Positions 35,657 to 44,467 of a stretch of DNA of 64,000 bases are shown here, piece after piece. The DNA lies in contig CBDATG010000002.1 in assembly GCA_965200145.1 (NCBI GenBank), positions 496,001-560,000 of the forward strand, written 5' to 3'. The translations under genes and the position numbers were made by a program. Positions within the stretch are counted from its first letter, which is position 1. Every line of letters starts with the position of its first letter. Below the pieces are notes generated by a model. The model worked only from the letters and a program-made list of their open reading frames with translations. It had not been told where the DNA came from and did no database searches. The stretch comes from CBDATG01 sp965200145 (GTDB taxonomy: Bacteria > Chloroflexota > Dehalococcoidia > Lucifugimonadales > Lucifugimonadaceae).

Positions 35657-36541
35657 TCAACCCGATGTAGCGCGTTCCAACGCCAGGTTGATGGCTCGGT
35701 TTGCGAAGACACGCACCATCGCGGCGCGATACTCGCCCGACGCGTGCACATCATCGTTGAAGATGTCTACCTCAACTCCAGCGCGTGCACAAGCTCGTGC
35801 GATCTCGTTGTCGGCTAATCCCTTGCCTTCCAGTATGCGTTCTGCGCGTCGCGATCGCGTGGCATTCGGACCGGCTCCCGTGATTGCCAATCGCGCCCGC
35901 GAACAAATGCCGTCATCACCCATGGTGATTGCGGCGGCGATGCCGACTACCGCGTAATGAGATGCCTTGTTGGCAAGCTTGATGTAAGCGGAACCAGATC
36001 CTGCTGGCAGCGCAGGGCAGTCGACGCTCGTCAACACTTCGTTGTGGCGTAGTGCGGTAGTGAAGTATCCGCGGAAGAACCTGTCTGCAGGCACGGTGCG
36101 TTCGGCCCGCGCAGACGCTAGGTTGATGTTGAACTCTAGGGCGAGAGCCACGGCTGGCATATCGCCGGCAGGATCGGCGTGTGCAAGAGAGCCACCGATG
36201 GTTCCCCAGTTGCGAACTTGGGTATCTGCGACCTCGCATGCTGCATCGGAGATGGCGGTTGCATCCGCGGCGATTTCGTCTGATGTCTCCAACTCGCGAT
36301 AGGTGGTTGCGCCTCCGATGTTGATGCCGCTGGCGGACGTTTTGATGCCCCTGATGCTCTCGATCTTTCGCAGATCGATCAAGGCTTCTGGTGTTACCAG
36401 TCCAAGCTTCATCATCGGGACGAGGGAGTGTCCCCCGGCGATGAGCTTGGCGCCCGCGCCGTATCGCGAGAGGAGTCGGGATGCCTCCTGCACCGTGTCC
36501 GGTGCGACGTATGAGAAAGGATCTGTAGTAGCGGTATTCAT
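35657..36541 (-). CDS. coxM: FAD-binding medium subunit of xanthine dehydrogenase/CO dehydrogenase family
   Basis: 294 residues. FAD pyrophosphate motif KLIAGGHSLVPMMK near residue 34 and the second motif TIGGSLAHADPAGD near residue 112, as in CoxM/XdhB. It passes electrons from the FeS subunit to the acceptor. Four bases separate it from the large subunit gene. The symbol denotes the family position; actual substrate is not CO by sequence evidence of the large subunit. Confidence 0.9.
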   Translation of the reverse strand: MNTATTDPFSYVAPDTVQEASRLLSRYGAGAKLIAGGHSLVPMMKLGLVTPEALIDLRKIESIRGIKTSASGINIGGATTYRELETSDEIAADATAISDAACEVADTQVRNWGTIGGSLAHADPAGDMPAVALALEFNINLASARAERTVPADRFFRGYFTTALRHNEVLTSVDCPALPAGSGSAYIKLANKASHYAVVGIAAAITMGDDGICSRARLAITGAGPNATRSRRAERILEGKGLADNEIARACARAGVEVDIFNDDVHASGEYRAAMVRVFANRAINLALERATSG

Positions 36542-36544
36542 GCG

Positions 36545-38947
36545 TCAGTTCCCCCGTTTCGCGGCGGCGGACCTAGCTGCGGTCCGCTCTGCCTTGGCTT
36601 CTTGGATCGCTCGCCATACGCTTTCCGAAGTCAGCGGCATGTTTAGGTGTTTGACACCTAGATGATTCAGTGCATTCACGGCGGCGTTTACGACGGCTGG
36701 CGATGCCGCAATCGTACCGGTTTCGCCCGCGCCTTTCGCACCCAGCTTGTTCACTGGAGTAGGCGTTACGGTGCGCGCTGTCTCGAACGATGGCACATCT
36801 TCGGCGGAAGGCACCGCGTAGTCCATCATCGTGCCGGTCAGCAGCTCGCCGTCCTCGGAGTAGACTGCACTTTCCTGCACGGCTTGGCCGATGCCCTGGG
36901 CAATGCCGCCGTGCACCATGCCGTCCACGATCATCGGGTTGATGACGTTTCCGACATCGTCAACCGCGACGTACCTGACGACCGATGTCTCACCGGTCTC
37001 TTCGTCGATCTCGACTTCTGCGATGTGTGTTCCGAACGGCCATGTGAAGTTCTGCGGGTCGAAGAAGCTGACGGCTTCCAATCCTGGCTCCATACCGGTC
37101 GGTAGATTCTTGGCGGCGTATGCTGCGCCTGCGACATCGCCCCACGGGATCTGCTTCTCCTGCACATCCTCGACGTAGAAGACGCCGTTCTCGAAGACGA
37201 CCTGTTTGGGGTCAGCTTCCATCTCATGTGCTGCGATTCGCTTTGCCTTGTCGAGCACTTTGTCGAGGCTCATCATCAGTGCCTCGCCGCCGACTGCGAG
37301 CGAGCGGCTGCCAAAGGTTCCGGTTCCGAACTGGTGGCGTTCGGTATCGCCGTGTACGACCTCGATGGACTCGATCGGTACGCCGATGCGTGATGCCGCG
37401 ATCTGCGACAAGCTCGTCTCGTGTCCTTGTCCGTGCGGGGAAGTGCCAGTGAACACAGTTACGGTTCCAGTTGGGTGGACCCTGACAGTGCTTGACTCCC
37501 AGAGGCCTGCACCCGCGCCGAGTGCGCCCGCGACTGCTGACGGCGCCATGCCGCAGATCTCGATGTAGGTCGAGAATCCGACGCCGCGCAACTTGCCTGA
37601 GCTGCGTGATTCGCGTTGTCGCTGTTGGAACTCCTTGTAATCGAAAATCTCAAGCGCTTTGTTCAGTCCGCCGCGATAGTCGCCCGAGTCGTAGATGACG
37701 CCGAGTGGCATCTCGTGGCCGCGTTTGAACGGTCGGATGAAGTTCCTCCGGCGCACTGCGACTGGATCGCGAGGAAGCTCGGCGGCGAATCGGTCCACCA
37801 TGCGCTCAACTACATAGGTAGCTTCCGGTCGTCCCGCGCCCCGGTAGGCATCAACGGGCGTCGTGTTAGTGAACATGCCGTCAACGGTGCAGCTGACATT
37901 CTCGAATCTGTAGCAGCCGTTCAGCATCAGGCCGAACAGGATCGTCGGGATGGCTGGTGCGAAGGTTGACAGGTATGCGCCGAGGTTCGCCTTGACCTCG
38001 ACCTTAAGTCCAGTAATGAGACCGTCCTTGTTGCCGCAAATCGTAGCGTCGGCAACGTGATCGCGTCCGTGCGTGGTGGCGACGTAGTTCTCGCTGCGTG
38101 ACTCAATCCACTTGACGGGTTTTCCGAGTTGCTTTGCGATGATGCCGCAGATGATCTCTTCGGCGTAGAGATAGAGCTTGCATCCAAATCCGCCGCCGAC
38201 ATCGGGAGCTATGACTCTCACCTTGTGTTCGGGATGACCTGTAACGAGCGAGAAGAGCAGGCGCACGAGGTGTGGTATCTGCGTTGATGTCCACATCGTC
38301 AGCTGGTTACTGCCTGGGTTGTAGTCGGCCATGATGCCGCGAGTTTCCATCGGGTTGGGGATCAGTCGCTGATTGATGATCCGCTCGGTAACGACGACAT
38401 CTGCCTCTTTGGCGGCGGCATCGAAATCGCCGGCACCTACGCTCCAAGTGAAGGCCTTGTTACCTTCAACGCCCTCGTGGATGGGGTCGCGTTCCGCGGC
38501 GACCGAGACATCCGAGAAACCGTTCAGCACTTCATACTCGACATCAACCAACGCGATCGCGTCAGCAGCGGATTCGGGCGAGTCTGCCACGACCGCTGCA
38601 ACTGCGTCGCCGACGTAGCGGACGGTTTCGTATGCGAGCGGTGGATGGTCCGGGGTTGCCATCGGCTCGCCGCCGGTCTGGTCGGGTATCAGCACCCATC
38701 CTGCGGGCAAGCTTCCCTGTTGTTCCTGCAGGTCCGCGCCAGTGAAAACCGCTACGACACCAGGTGCGTTTGCGGCATTTGAAACGTCGATGTTGTTGAT
38801 CTTGGCGTAGGCGTGCGGGCTACGAACCAGGGCCAAGTGCAACAGGCCGGGCAATCGCAGGTCGTCGACGTACTGCCCCTGTCCGGTGATTAGGGGGGCG
38901 TCTTCGACGCGCTTGACCGAAGTTCCTATCAGGTCAGTGGTCGTCAT
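36545..38947 (-). CDS. coxL: Molybdenum hydroxylase large subunit (form II CoxL-like)
   Basis: 800 residues, binds molybdopterin-cytosine dinucleotide. The active-site loop reads AYRGAGRPEATYV, i.e. the form II signature; true CO dehydrogenases (form I) have AYxCSFR. The catalytic Glu lies in GAKGAGETGTIA near the C-terminus. MCD-contact segments GGGFGCKLYLYAEE and GQGHETSLSQIA are present. It oxidises an aldehyde or N-heterocycle rather than CO, most probably. Middle gene of the S-L-M operon. Confidence 0.92.
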   Translation of the reverse strand: MTTTDLIGTSVKRVEDAPLITGQGQYVDDLRLPGLLHLALVRSPHAYAKINNIDVSNAANAPGVVAVFTGADLQEQQGSLPAGWVLIPDQTGGEPMATPDHPPLAYETVRYVGDAVAAVVADSPESAADAIALVDVEYEVLNGFSDVSVAAERDPIHEGVEGNKAFTWSVGAGDFDAAAKEADVVVTERIINQRLIPNPMETRGIMADYNPGSNQLTMWTSTQIPHLVRLLFSLVTGHPEHKVRVIAPDVGGGFGCKLYLYAEEIICGIIAKQLGKPVKWIESRSENYVATTHGRDHVADATICGNKDGLITGLKVEVKANLGAYLSTFAPAIPTILFGLMLNGCYRFENVSCTVDGMFTNTTPVDAYRGAGRPEATYVVERMVDRFAAELPRDPVAVRRRNFIRPFKRGHEMPLGVIYDSGDYRGGLNKALEIFDYKEFQQRQRESRSSGKLRGVGFSTYIEICGMAPSAVAGALGAGAGLWESSTVRVHPTGTVTVFTGTSPHGQGHETSLSQIAASRIGVPIESIEVVHGDTERHQFGTGTFGSRSLAVGGEALMMSLDKVLDKAKRIAAHEMEADPKQVVFENGVFYVEDVQEKQIPWGDVAGAAYAAKNLPTGMEPGLEAVSFFDPQNFTWPFGTHIAEVEIDEETGETSVVRYVAVDDVGNVINPMIVDGMVHGGIAQGIGQAVQESAVYSEDGELLTGTMMDYAVPSAEDVPSFETARTVTPTPVNKLGAKGAGETGTIAASPAVVNAAVNALNHLGVKHLNMPLTSESVWRAIQEAKAERTAARSAAAKRGN

Positions 38948-38950
38948 GAC

Positions 38951-39424
38951 TTAATTACCTCCCATGATTTCCGACGCTTGCTGCACTGCGCCGACGATGT
39001 TGTGGTATCCGGTGCATCGGCATAGGTTGCCGCGCAGACCGGCGCGTATCTCTTCTTCGGAGGGGTTAGGGTTTCGCTCGAGTATCTGCACGGCGGTGAT
39101 CATCATGCCGGGAGTGCAGAAGCCGCATTGCAATCCGTGCTGGTCTCGGAAGGCCTCCTGGATGGGGTGCAGCTCACCGTTTGTAGCTAGCCCTTCCACC
39201 GTCTTGACCTCAGCGCCATCTGCTTGGACAGCGAAGAGCGTGCATGACTTGGTGGCCTTGCCGTCAACGAGCACTGTGCATGCGCCGCAGCTGCTGGTGT
39301 CGCATCCGACGTGCGTGCCGGTCATGTCGAGCACGTCGCGAAGCAGTTGCGACAGTAGCAGTCTAGGTGCTACATCGACGGTATGTGCATTGCCGTTGAT
39401 CGTTACGGTTACGGATTGGTTCAT
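38951..39424 (-). CDS. coxS: [2Fe-2S] small subunit of molybdenum hydroxylase
   Basis: 157 residues with two [2Fe-2S] clusters: plant-type CDTSSCGACTVLVDGK...SC and the C-terminal CGFCTPGM...CRCTGY. Transfers electrons from molybdenum to FAD. The frame is open upstream to 39475, but the ATG at 39424 lies 8 bases after GGAG and begins MNQSVTVTINGN, the normal family start. First gene of the operon; divergent from coxG with about 130 bp between. Confidence 0.92.
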   Translation of the reverse strand: MNQSVTVTINGNAHTVDVAPRLLLSQLLRDVLDMTGTHVGCDTSSCGACTVLVDGKATKSCTLFAVQADGAEVKTVEGLATNGELHPIQEAFRDQHGLQCGFCTPGMMITAVQILERNPNPSEEEIRAGLRGNLCRCTGYHNIVGAVQQASEIMGGN

Positions 39425-39541
39425 ATCCATCGCTCCCGTGATATAACGAGTTGATACGCCATGAGTGTATCCCAATCATATAGGTTTGCGCGGCGCGATA
39501 TGCACAAATCTTATCCGATTAAATCGACCAGCACCGGAGGA

Positions 39542-39555
39542 TGTAATCGACAGCC
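39542..39555 (+). promoter_or_regulatory. Candidate -10 box near coxG start
   Basis: TGTAAT at 39542-39547 is 8 bases before the ATG at 39556, compatible with a leaderless start; alternatively GGAGG at 39536-39540 is a ribosome site set unusually far (15 bases). Confidence 0.3.
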
Positions 39556-39999
39556 ATGAAGCTCAACGGCAAATTCATCGTCGATGCGCCACGCGCAAGC
39601 ATCTGGGACGCGTTGAACGACACAGAGACACTTAAAGGGCTTGTACCGGGTGCGAAGTCGCTCACGCGCACGGGAGACGATGAGTTTCAAGCGGCGATGT
39701 CGGTCGGCGTTGGTCCGATCAAGGCGAACTTCGATGGCAAGCTAGAGATCACGGAGCGCGCGGAGCCGGATTACAACCGGATGCGGATCACGGGCAACGC
39801 GAAGCAGGGCAGGATCAGCGGGGAGGCAACGGTTAGCGCGGTCGAGCTCGCGCCGGACAGGACAGAGGTAACGGTTGACGGCGATGTGCAGGTCGGCGGG
39901 ATGCTGGCACGCGTAGGGCAGCGGATGCTAGGCGGCCTGTCCCAACAGATGATGCAGCAGTTCTTCAAGGACCTGTCGCGCGCGGCGGCATCTCGTTAA
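39556..39999 (+). CDS. coxG: CoxG-like SRPBCC protein
   Basis: 147 residues, START/SRPBCC fold: starts MKLNGKFIVDAPRASIWDALND and continues LVPGAKSL, VGPIKANFDGKLEI, ending with a helix LSQQMMQQFFKDL. CoxG-type proteins accompany form I and II molybdenum hydroxylases and are thought to aid membrane attachment or maturation. Divergent from coxS. It lacks the long C-terminal tail with a membrane anchor seen in some CoxG. Confidence 0.87.
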   Translation: MKLNGKFIVDAPRASIWDALNDTETLKGLVPGAKSLTRTGDDEFQAAMSVGVGPIKANFDGKLEITERAEPDYNRMRITGNAKQGRISGEATVSAVELAPDRTEVTVDGDVQVGGMLARVGQRMLGGLSQQMMQQFFKDLSRAAASR

Positions 40000-40032
40000 G
40001 ACGCTCTAAGCTGCGCGGAACAGGTTGGACGC

Positions 40033-40485
40033 TTAAACCGGCGATCCATCCGCGCCGGTCGTATATCCGAGTTCGTCAACTACGCGGTTAGATTCCTTCG
40101 TGTAACCTGCCGACGCTATTTCTATGCGGTTGCCGTCCGGGTCTTGCACGAAGAAGTAGCGTTGGCCGTTATGCCGTTCGCCCGGTCCTGAGGTTATCTC
40201 TAGGCCTGCCTGCGTAACGGTATCCAATGCGGCATCGAAGTCGTCCACTTGCAAGGCGACGTGGTACCTGCCGTCTGCCAAATCGAGTGGTGCATCGGGG
40301 TCGCGTGGCTCTATCAGATGCACCATGCCGCCGTCCAGAGCACGAGTCCAGACGAGTGTGTTGCCATCGATCTGGTGTGGGATGACCTCGAGTCCTAGCA
40401 GGTCGCGGTAGAAACCGATCGACGCGGCTCGGTCGGCGACCGGAACGCCGACATGATTAATTTTCTCTATCTTGAAGTTGGCCAT
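40033..40485 (-). CDS. VOC-family (glyoxalase/bleomycin-resistance fold) protein
   Basis: 150 residues, one vicinal-oxygen-chelate domain pair: HVGVPVADRAASIGFYRDLLGLEVIP at the start, GRYHVALQVDDFDAAL in the middle, and YFFVQDPDGNRIEIA near the end, supplying the His and Glu metal ligands. Could be lactoylglutathione lyase-like, an epimerase or a dioxygenase. It lies 15 bases after the RidA-like gene in the same direction. Confidence 0.85.
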   Translation of the reverse strand: MANFKIEKINHVGVPVADRAASIGFYRDLLGLEVIPHQIDGNTLVWTRALDGGMVHLIEPRDPDAPLDLADGRYHVALQVDDFDAALDTVTQAGLEITSGPGERHNGQRYFFVQDPDGNRIEIASAGYTKESNRVVDELGYTTGADGSPV

Positions 40486-40500
40486 GGTTGCGCTACTTTC

Positions 40501-40962
40501 TCATTTCAACTCGACGATAAGCTCAACCTCAACGGCGATTCCGTTAGGCAGGCTGCTCATACCAACGGCGGAGCGTGCATGTTTCCCATTCTCGCCGAAC
40601 ACTTCGACCATGAGGTCTGAGAAACCGTTTACCACTGCTGGCTGGTCTCCGAAGTCTGGAGTGCAGTTAACCATGCCGAGTGCCTTGACGCAGCGCTTGA
40701 CATCGTCCAAACTGCCGATGTCGCGCTTGATTGACGCGAGAACCTGTATCCCAACAAGTCTTGCAGCCTCATAACCTTCCTCAACAGTCATGTTGTCGCC
40801 GAGTTTGCCGATCACCATGTCGCTAGATCCTGCGCGGCGTGGCCCGTGTCCTGACACAAACAGCAGGTTGCCGACGCGGACGGTAGAGACGTAGTTGGCG
40901 ATAGGCGGCGACGGCTGGTTGAGGTGGATGCCAAGTTCTGCAATGCGTGCTTCAGCGGACAT
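40501..40962 (-). CDS. RidA/YjgF-family protein (YjgF-like group)
   Basis: 153 residues. RidA family members deaminate reactive enamines/imines from PLP enzymes. Seen: LLFVSGHGPRR, GYEAARLVGIQVLASIK, and HARSAVGMSSLPNGIAVEVELIVEL. The longer N-terminus (ARIAELGIHLNQPS) marks the subgroup of about 150 residues with less well-defined activity. The conserved Arg of active RidA is replaced or shifted here (HARSAVG retains an Arg). Operon with the VOC gene. Confidence 0.82.
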   Translation of the reverse strand: MSAEARIAELGIHLNQPSPPIANYVSTVRVGNLLFVSGHGPRRAGSSDMVIGKLGDNMTVEEGYEAARLVGIQVLASIKRDIGSLDDVKRCVKALGMVNCTPDFGDQPAVVNGFSDLMVEVFGENGKHARSAVGMSSLPNGIAVEVELIVELK

Positions 40963-41066
40963 GGTGTAGTAGCGGCTCCTGACGGGCGGTGTAATTGTGC
41001 AACGAGTCTATGGTATGCGCGAATGCGATCGGTAGACGCGGATATGCACGATGGCGCGATGCATCC

Positions 41067-41091
41067 TGTAGGGGCGGTTCGTGAACCGCCC
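41067..41091. repeat. Palindromic REP-like element
   Basis: GGGCGGTTC at 41072-41080 and GAACCGCCC at 41083-41091 form a 9-bp inverted repeat with a 2-base centre (practically an 8-bp stem with a CGTG tetraloop), preceded by TGTAG. A partial copy of one arm (GGCGGTTCACGA) occurs at 41142-41153 and supplies the stop codon of the NYN gene. No T-run follows, so a rho-independent terminator is doubtful. Confidence 0.6.
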
Positions 41092-41147
41092 ACGACCCGT
41101 GCGGCGTGTGGCACAACCAACGTATGTCCTGCCGACTAACCGGCGGT

Positions 41148-41993
41148 TCACGACTTACGGTCCCTGAGTTGTATCTTGAACGCACCCGTCCTGGGCTCTG
41201 GCGGAACGTATAGGGTGTCAACGCTTGCGATGAGCTTTCGCAACGAAGTGAAGCCAGCTTTCTTGCAGCTAAAGTCTGAGTCAAGCTTTCGTATCTGCGC
41301 GTTGAACTGACCATCCGTCACACTGTCGATACCGTCCTTGAAGAGCTCGTGAACTGTTCGATTGACAAGACTCCTGTACTTCCTCGTCAGTTGTTTCGGT
41401 TTCTGTGGCTGGGCTTTTGTTTTTGATTTGGCAGCCTCGGCCGTTGACTTGGACTCAACCGTCTTTACGTTCTTAGTCGGCGGCGGCGCCTTGGACTTAG
41501 CGGCTGCCTTGGATTTTGACGCTGCGGTTGACTTAACGGCTACCTCACCGGCCTTGACTTTCTTGACGACGACGAACTCATCAACGCCCTTCTGCCATTT
41601 GTTTGACGCATCAGATCGGCCGGTGCCTACTACATGCTTGCCAGATGCTCGCAACCACTGCGCCAGCGGCAGGAAGTCCGCATCCGAAGTCGCCACTATG
41701 AAAACATCGATCGACATTACCGGATCGTGCGAGAGGCTGACAGCTTCGATGGCCAGGCGCATGTCGCTGGAGTTCTTGCCCTTGCCGGCAGTCGCCTGTT
41801 GCACTGGGAGAATGCCTAACTCTCGGAGCTTCGTCTGGGACTTATCGCCGTTGCTACTGAAATCCCCGACTGCTCGCTTGACGACCACCCGACCAAGCTC
41901 GCCACCGCGAGCAAGTACCTTTTTCAAAGACTTGGTGTCGTTCAAGTTCTCAAAGTCAATCAACACCGCGACGTTGCGCGCATCATCTGCCAT
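41148..41993 (-). CDS. NYN-domain ribonuclease with C-terminal OST-HTH/LOTUS-like domain
   Basis: 281 residues. NYN (PIN-like) domain: AVLIDFENLND, SSDMRLAIEAV, and VATSDADFLPLAQWLRASG supply the catalytic Asp set. Next is a long Ala/Lys/Ser-rich linker (about residues 155-200), then a C-terminal winged-helix-like region (YRSLVNRTVHELFKDG ... FTSLRKLIASVD) as in LabA/DUF88 proteins with OST-HTH. ATG at 41993 has GGAGA 4 bases upstream, preferred over 42008. Probably an RNA-binding nuclease; role unknown. Confidence 0.85.
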   Translation of the reverse strand: MADDARNVAVLIDFENLNDTKSLKKVLARGGELGRVVVKRAVGDFSSNGDKSQTKLRELGILPVQQATAGKGKNSSDMRLAIEAVSLSHDPVMSIDVFIVATSDADFLPLAQWLRASGKHVVGTGRSDASNKWQKGVDEFVVVKKVKAGEVAVKSTAASKSKAAAKSKAPPPTKNVKTVESKSTAEAAKSKTKAQPQKPKQLTRKYRSLVNRTVHELFKDGIDSVTDGQFNAQIRKLDSDFSCKKAGFTSLRKLIASVDTLYVPPEPRTGAFKIQLRDRKS

Positions 41994-42113
41994 ATCGTCT
42001 CCTTTCACAAGCGGTTACCACTGCATCGAATCTAACTGTACGCCACCTCGTGATCAGATGCCCGATTGATGTCGAACTCGCGGGCGTTAGTGGTCGCGCT
42101 GAAGACGTGATTC

Positions 42114-42575
42114 CTAGAACCATTCCCGCTTGTTGACCACGTACGTCTCGTGGAACTCTTCGTCGGACTTGCCGATGTAGATGATGAACTCGACTAACGA
42201 GATAATCCAAGTTGCAATCAGCGCGGCCAACCCGACGAAAACAATCAATAGGGCAATGCCGGCGATCGTAGCGACTAGCAGGATGACGCCGGGAGCCGTG
42301 TAGCCCAAGTAGAACTTGTGAGCACCGAACATGCCGAGAAAGAATGCGAAGAGGGCAGCAGCGATCTTGGACTTGGGGTAGGCACCGGAGGGCGATGCGA
42401 CGCGGTAGACATCGCGTGCGCGATCGCCGTCTGCGATGAAGTCAACGGTCAGGCCGCTCACTGGTGTGGACGAGTCGTGCCAGTCCGGGCCGATAAAGCG
42501 GTACCGGTTGCCGTCGTCACCAGAGATGACACCTTCGCGGGAGTTAGCGTCGAAGTGGAGTATCTTGCCGTTCAT
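42114..42575 (-). CDS. TM2-domain membrane protein with N-terminal cold-shock-like domain
   Basis: 153 residues. The first 60 (GKILHFDANSREGVISGDDGNRYRF...DW) resemble a cold-shock/OB-like fold often placed before TM2. The TM2 domain follows: KSKIAAALFAFFLGMFGAHKFYLGY, then a second membrane pass, and a third hydrophobic segment ALIATWIISLVEFIIYIG. Its first 24 codons are copied in the scar at 44335-44407. It is downstream of the DUF262 genes in the same direction. Confidence 0.83.
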   Translation of the reverse strand: MNGKILHFDANSREGVISGDDGNRYRFIGPDWHDSSTPVSGLTVDFIADGDRARDVYRVASPSGAYPKSKIAAALFAFFLGMFGAHKFYLGYTAPGVILLVATIAGIALLIVFVGLAALIATWIISLVEFIIYIGKSDEEFHETYVVNKREWF

Positions 42576-42666
42576 GGTGGGGTGAGGTGCGTTTATCCGA
42601 TACTTGGAGCGTGCTCGGAGCCGCTCGAGATGCTACTGATGAATGCTAGCGTGCCGAACGCAGGGA

Positions 42667-44100
42667 TTACCGCTCACATGTGCAGTCTTCTTTCTTGACT
42701 CCGTCTCTTGTTTTCCCTCCATTGATGTTCACTGGCTCAATGTTGGCACCGATTTGTTGGTTACACGATGCGTGGACCAGCGCGGAGTTCTCTTTGCATG
42801 TGGAACCGCCTGATTGGTAAGGAACAATGTGATGGACTTGAGCGTCTGCGAACGGCATCTCGGACTCACTAGGACAGAAGTCACGATCGCTGTAGGCGCA
42901 AATCCCCCCAGAGTCGTACCAAAGCAGGACTCGATCAAGGTAATCGAAACCCCTCGTCCCATCTTTGGGCGTAGGTTCCAGGATGTCCCTCATCCACTGG
43001 AGGTAGTATCGATGCCTCCTGTTGAACAGCGCGCCTTTATCGGCCCCTGACCCTCGAGCCAAGCTGCCGTAGCGAATCCAGAATTCGTTGGGGTCATCGT
43101 TTCTGGCGGTCTCACGCGCTTCGGCCAATGCGCGGTTAAATGACCGCACGGCGTTGTTGACACGGTCCTTCCAATCTGGAACGTAACCTCGTTGAAGTTC
43201 AAGCCACAACGCGACGAGGTGGATCAGTTCGTGCTTGGTAAGAGCGGGTCCTTTGTAGTCTTTGAGGTACGTGTGAATCTCGTCAAACAATCCCCGAACC
43301 AACTGAGCGCGATCACCGCTTGCGTCAAACGAAATCCAAGTGTAGTAAAACTCATCCAAGTTCTGACTGCTGATGTCAGAGAAGCCGCCAACTGCTTCCA
43401 TGTTGAGAATGGTCATCGCGAGTTGCGCGGCGAATTCGCGTGATTTCGGAGTGCTAGGCTTGATTCCCCTGACCCCTGGTCGTTCAAAGAAGGAATGCGA
43501 CCCAGTCAGGTCGACCTTGCCACCTAATGAATTCACGAACTCGCAGAAGTTTCCGGGGTAGGCATCCCGTCTCTCTTGCGCCGTTAGGTCGGCGCCGCTT
43601 TGTAACCTCACGAACAAGTCTCGAATCACATTCGGGTCGTCTTCTTGGATCTCAACGATCGTCAACGTTGTGTCGAGGAACTGTCCCTGGAGTTCACTGC
43701 CAAGATCAGAATAACGCAGACCAGCCCAAGGCGTCTCAAGCTCTCTTTGGAACAGCGGAAACCTTGACTTCGGGTCTTTCGGATCCAACAATGCAAATTT
43801 CCCGCGCATGAACTGGTCGATCGCGTTCAGGCGTTGTTGCCCGTCAACGATTTCCCAACGCTTGTTCCTCATGTCAAGCTCCTCCACAACCTCTTCAATG
43901 CGGTGCATGTAGAATTTCGGTAGAGGATAGCCACGGAGCATGCTGTCAATCAGTTTCTGTTGCTGATGGGGGTCCCACGTCAACCCGCGTTGGTACTCGG
44001 GATTCGGAAACAACAACCCTCGTTTCTTAAGGTCCAAAGCCGTTCTGGCAGGCCATTCCGTCGAGCTAGTGATAAGGGGATCGATTAGTGTTTGAGCCAA
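42667..44100 (-). CDS. DUF262 / HNH endonuclease protein, copy A
   Basis: 477 residues. N-terminal DUF262 (ParB/Srx-like nucleotide-hydrolase fold): YQRGLTW, MLRGYPLPKFY, and EIVDGQQRLNAI near residue 90. C-terminal HNH nuclease: HHIVPYQSGGSTCKENSALVHASCN near residue 440. This layout is like GmrS-GmrD/type IV restriction enzymes acting on modified DNA, or DndB-type proteins; function inferred as defence. Start set to TTG 44100 because AAGGAG lies 7 bases before it; a TTG at 44130 is further upstream without a site. Paralogue of copy B. Confidence 0.85.
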   Translation of the reverse strand: MAQTLIDPLITSSTEWPARTALDLKKRGLLFPNPEYQRGLTWDPHQQQKLIDSMLRGYPLPKFYMHRIEEVVEELDMRNKRWEIVDGQQRLNAIDQFMRGKFALLDPKDPKSRFPLFQRELETPWAGLRYSDLGSELQGQFLDTTLTIVEIQEDDPNVIRDLFVRLQSGADLTAQERRDAYPGNFCEFVNSLGGKVDLTGSHSFFERPGVRGIKPSTPKSREFAAQLAMTILNMEAVGGFSDISSQNLDEFYYTWISFDASGDRAQLVRGLFDEIHTYLKDYKGPALTKHELIHLVALWLELQRGYVPDWKDRVNNAVRSFNRALAEARETARNDDPNEFWIRYGSLARGSGADKGALFNRRHRYYLQWMRDILEPTPKDGTRGFDYLDRVLLWYDSGGICAYSDRDFCPSESEMPFADAQVHHIVPYQSGGSTCKENSALVHASCNQQIGANIEPVNINGGKTRDGVKKEDCTCER

Positions 44101-44161
44101 GTGGCTACTCCTTGAGTTTCTGAATCTCAACCGATCATGCGAAAGACACTTGCGATTCTAT

Positions 44162-44213
44162 CCCGCCTGCGATGTCTGGGTTTGGCTCTTCCACGCCGAA
44201 TGTCCCTAGTGCC
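44162..44213 (-). pseudogene. 3'-end remnant of fumC (scar)
   Basis: On the minus strand this reads EALGTFG then VEEPNPDIAGG, matching the fumC C-terminus (KALDPFSMTEPNPDIAAGG at 45929-45990) with the same flank into the DUF262 start region (CAAGGAG shared). The stop codon is lost. It marks that copy A once lay directly after fumC, as copy B does now. Confidence 0.75.
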
Positions 44214-44467
44214 TCGCCCCGAATGGTGGAATCGCACCGTGTCAGCTGGAGAGTTCCCTCTCGGTTCATTTCGTTGACTCCGCCGCCCGCTGCGCCGGGT
44301 TGTTGCCGAGTAGCGTTCAACGATGGGGCGCGACATCGTCTGCCGCCCTCGCCGGAGATGACGCCTTCGCGCGAGTGGGGGTCGGAGTGGAGTATCTTGC
44401 CGTTCATGGTGGGTGGTTTCTTGATCAGATGGGCGATTGGTCCCGAATGAGCCGACCTTGATGGTGC
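44214..44467 (-). pseudogene. Intergenic scar carrying the 5' end of the TM2 gene
   Basis: 44335-44407 encodes MNGKILHSDPHSREGVISGE, a clear copy of the first about 24 codons of the TM2 gene (42114-42575), including identical bases around the start (TATCTTGCCGTTCATGGTGGG on the plus strand). Below 44335 the sequence diverges, then runs in the same frame into the fumC remnant, producing a 90-codon open frame (44135-44407). It is probably a decaying junction; expression as a small protein cannot be excluded. No other gene is seen in 44101-44467. Confidence 0.75.

Noticed and set aside
36662..38782. Several 100-150-codon plus-strand frames within the coxL region
   Set aside because: Antisense shadows of a well-conserved enzyme, no motifs or ribosome sites.
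36545..38947. True aerobic CO dehydrogenase
   Set aside because: The large subunit has the form II AYRGAGR loop, not the AYxCSFR loop of CO-oxidising enzymes.
41067..41091. Palindrome as a rho-independent terminator
   Set aside because: The stem is strong but no T-run follows on either strand and a partial copy nearby fits a dispersed repeat better.
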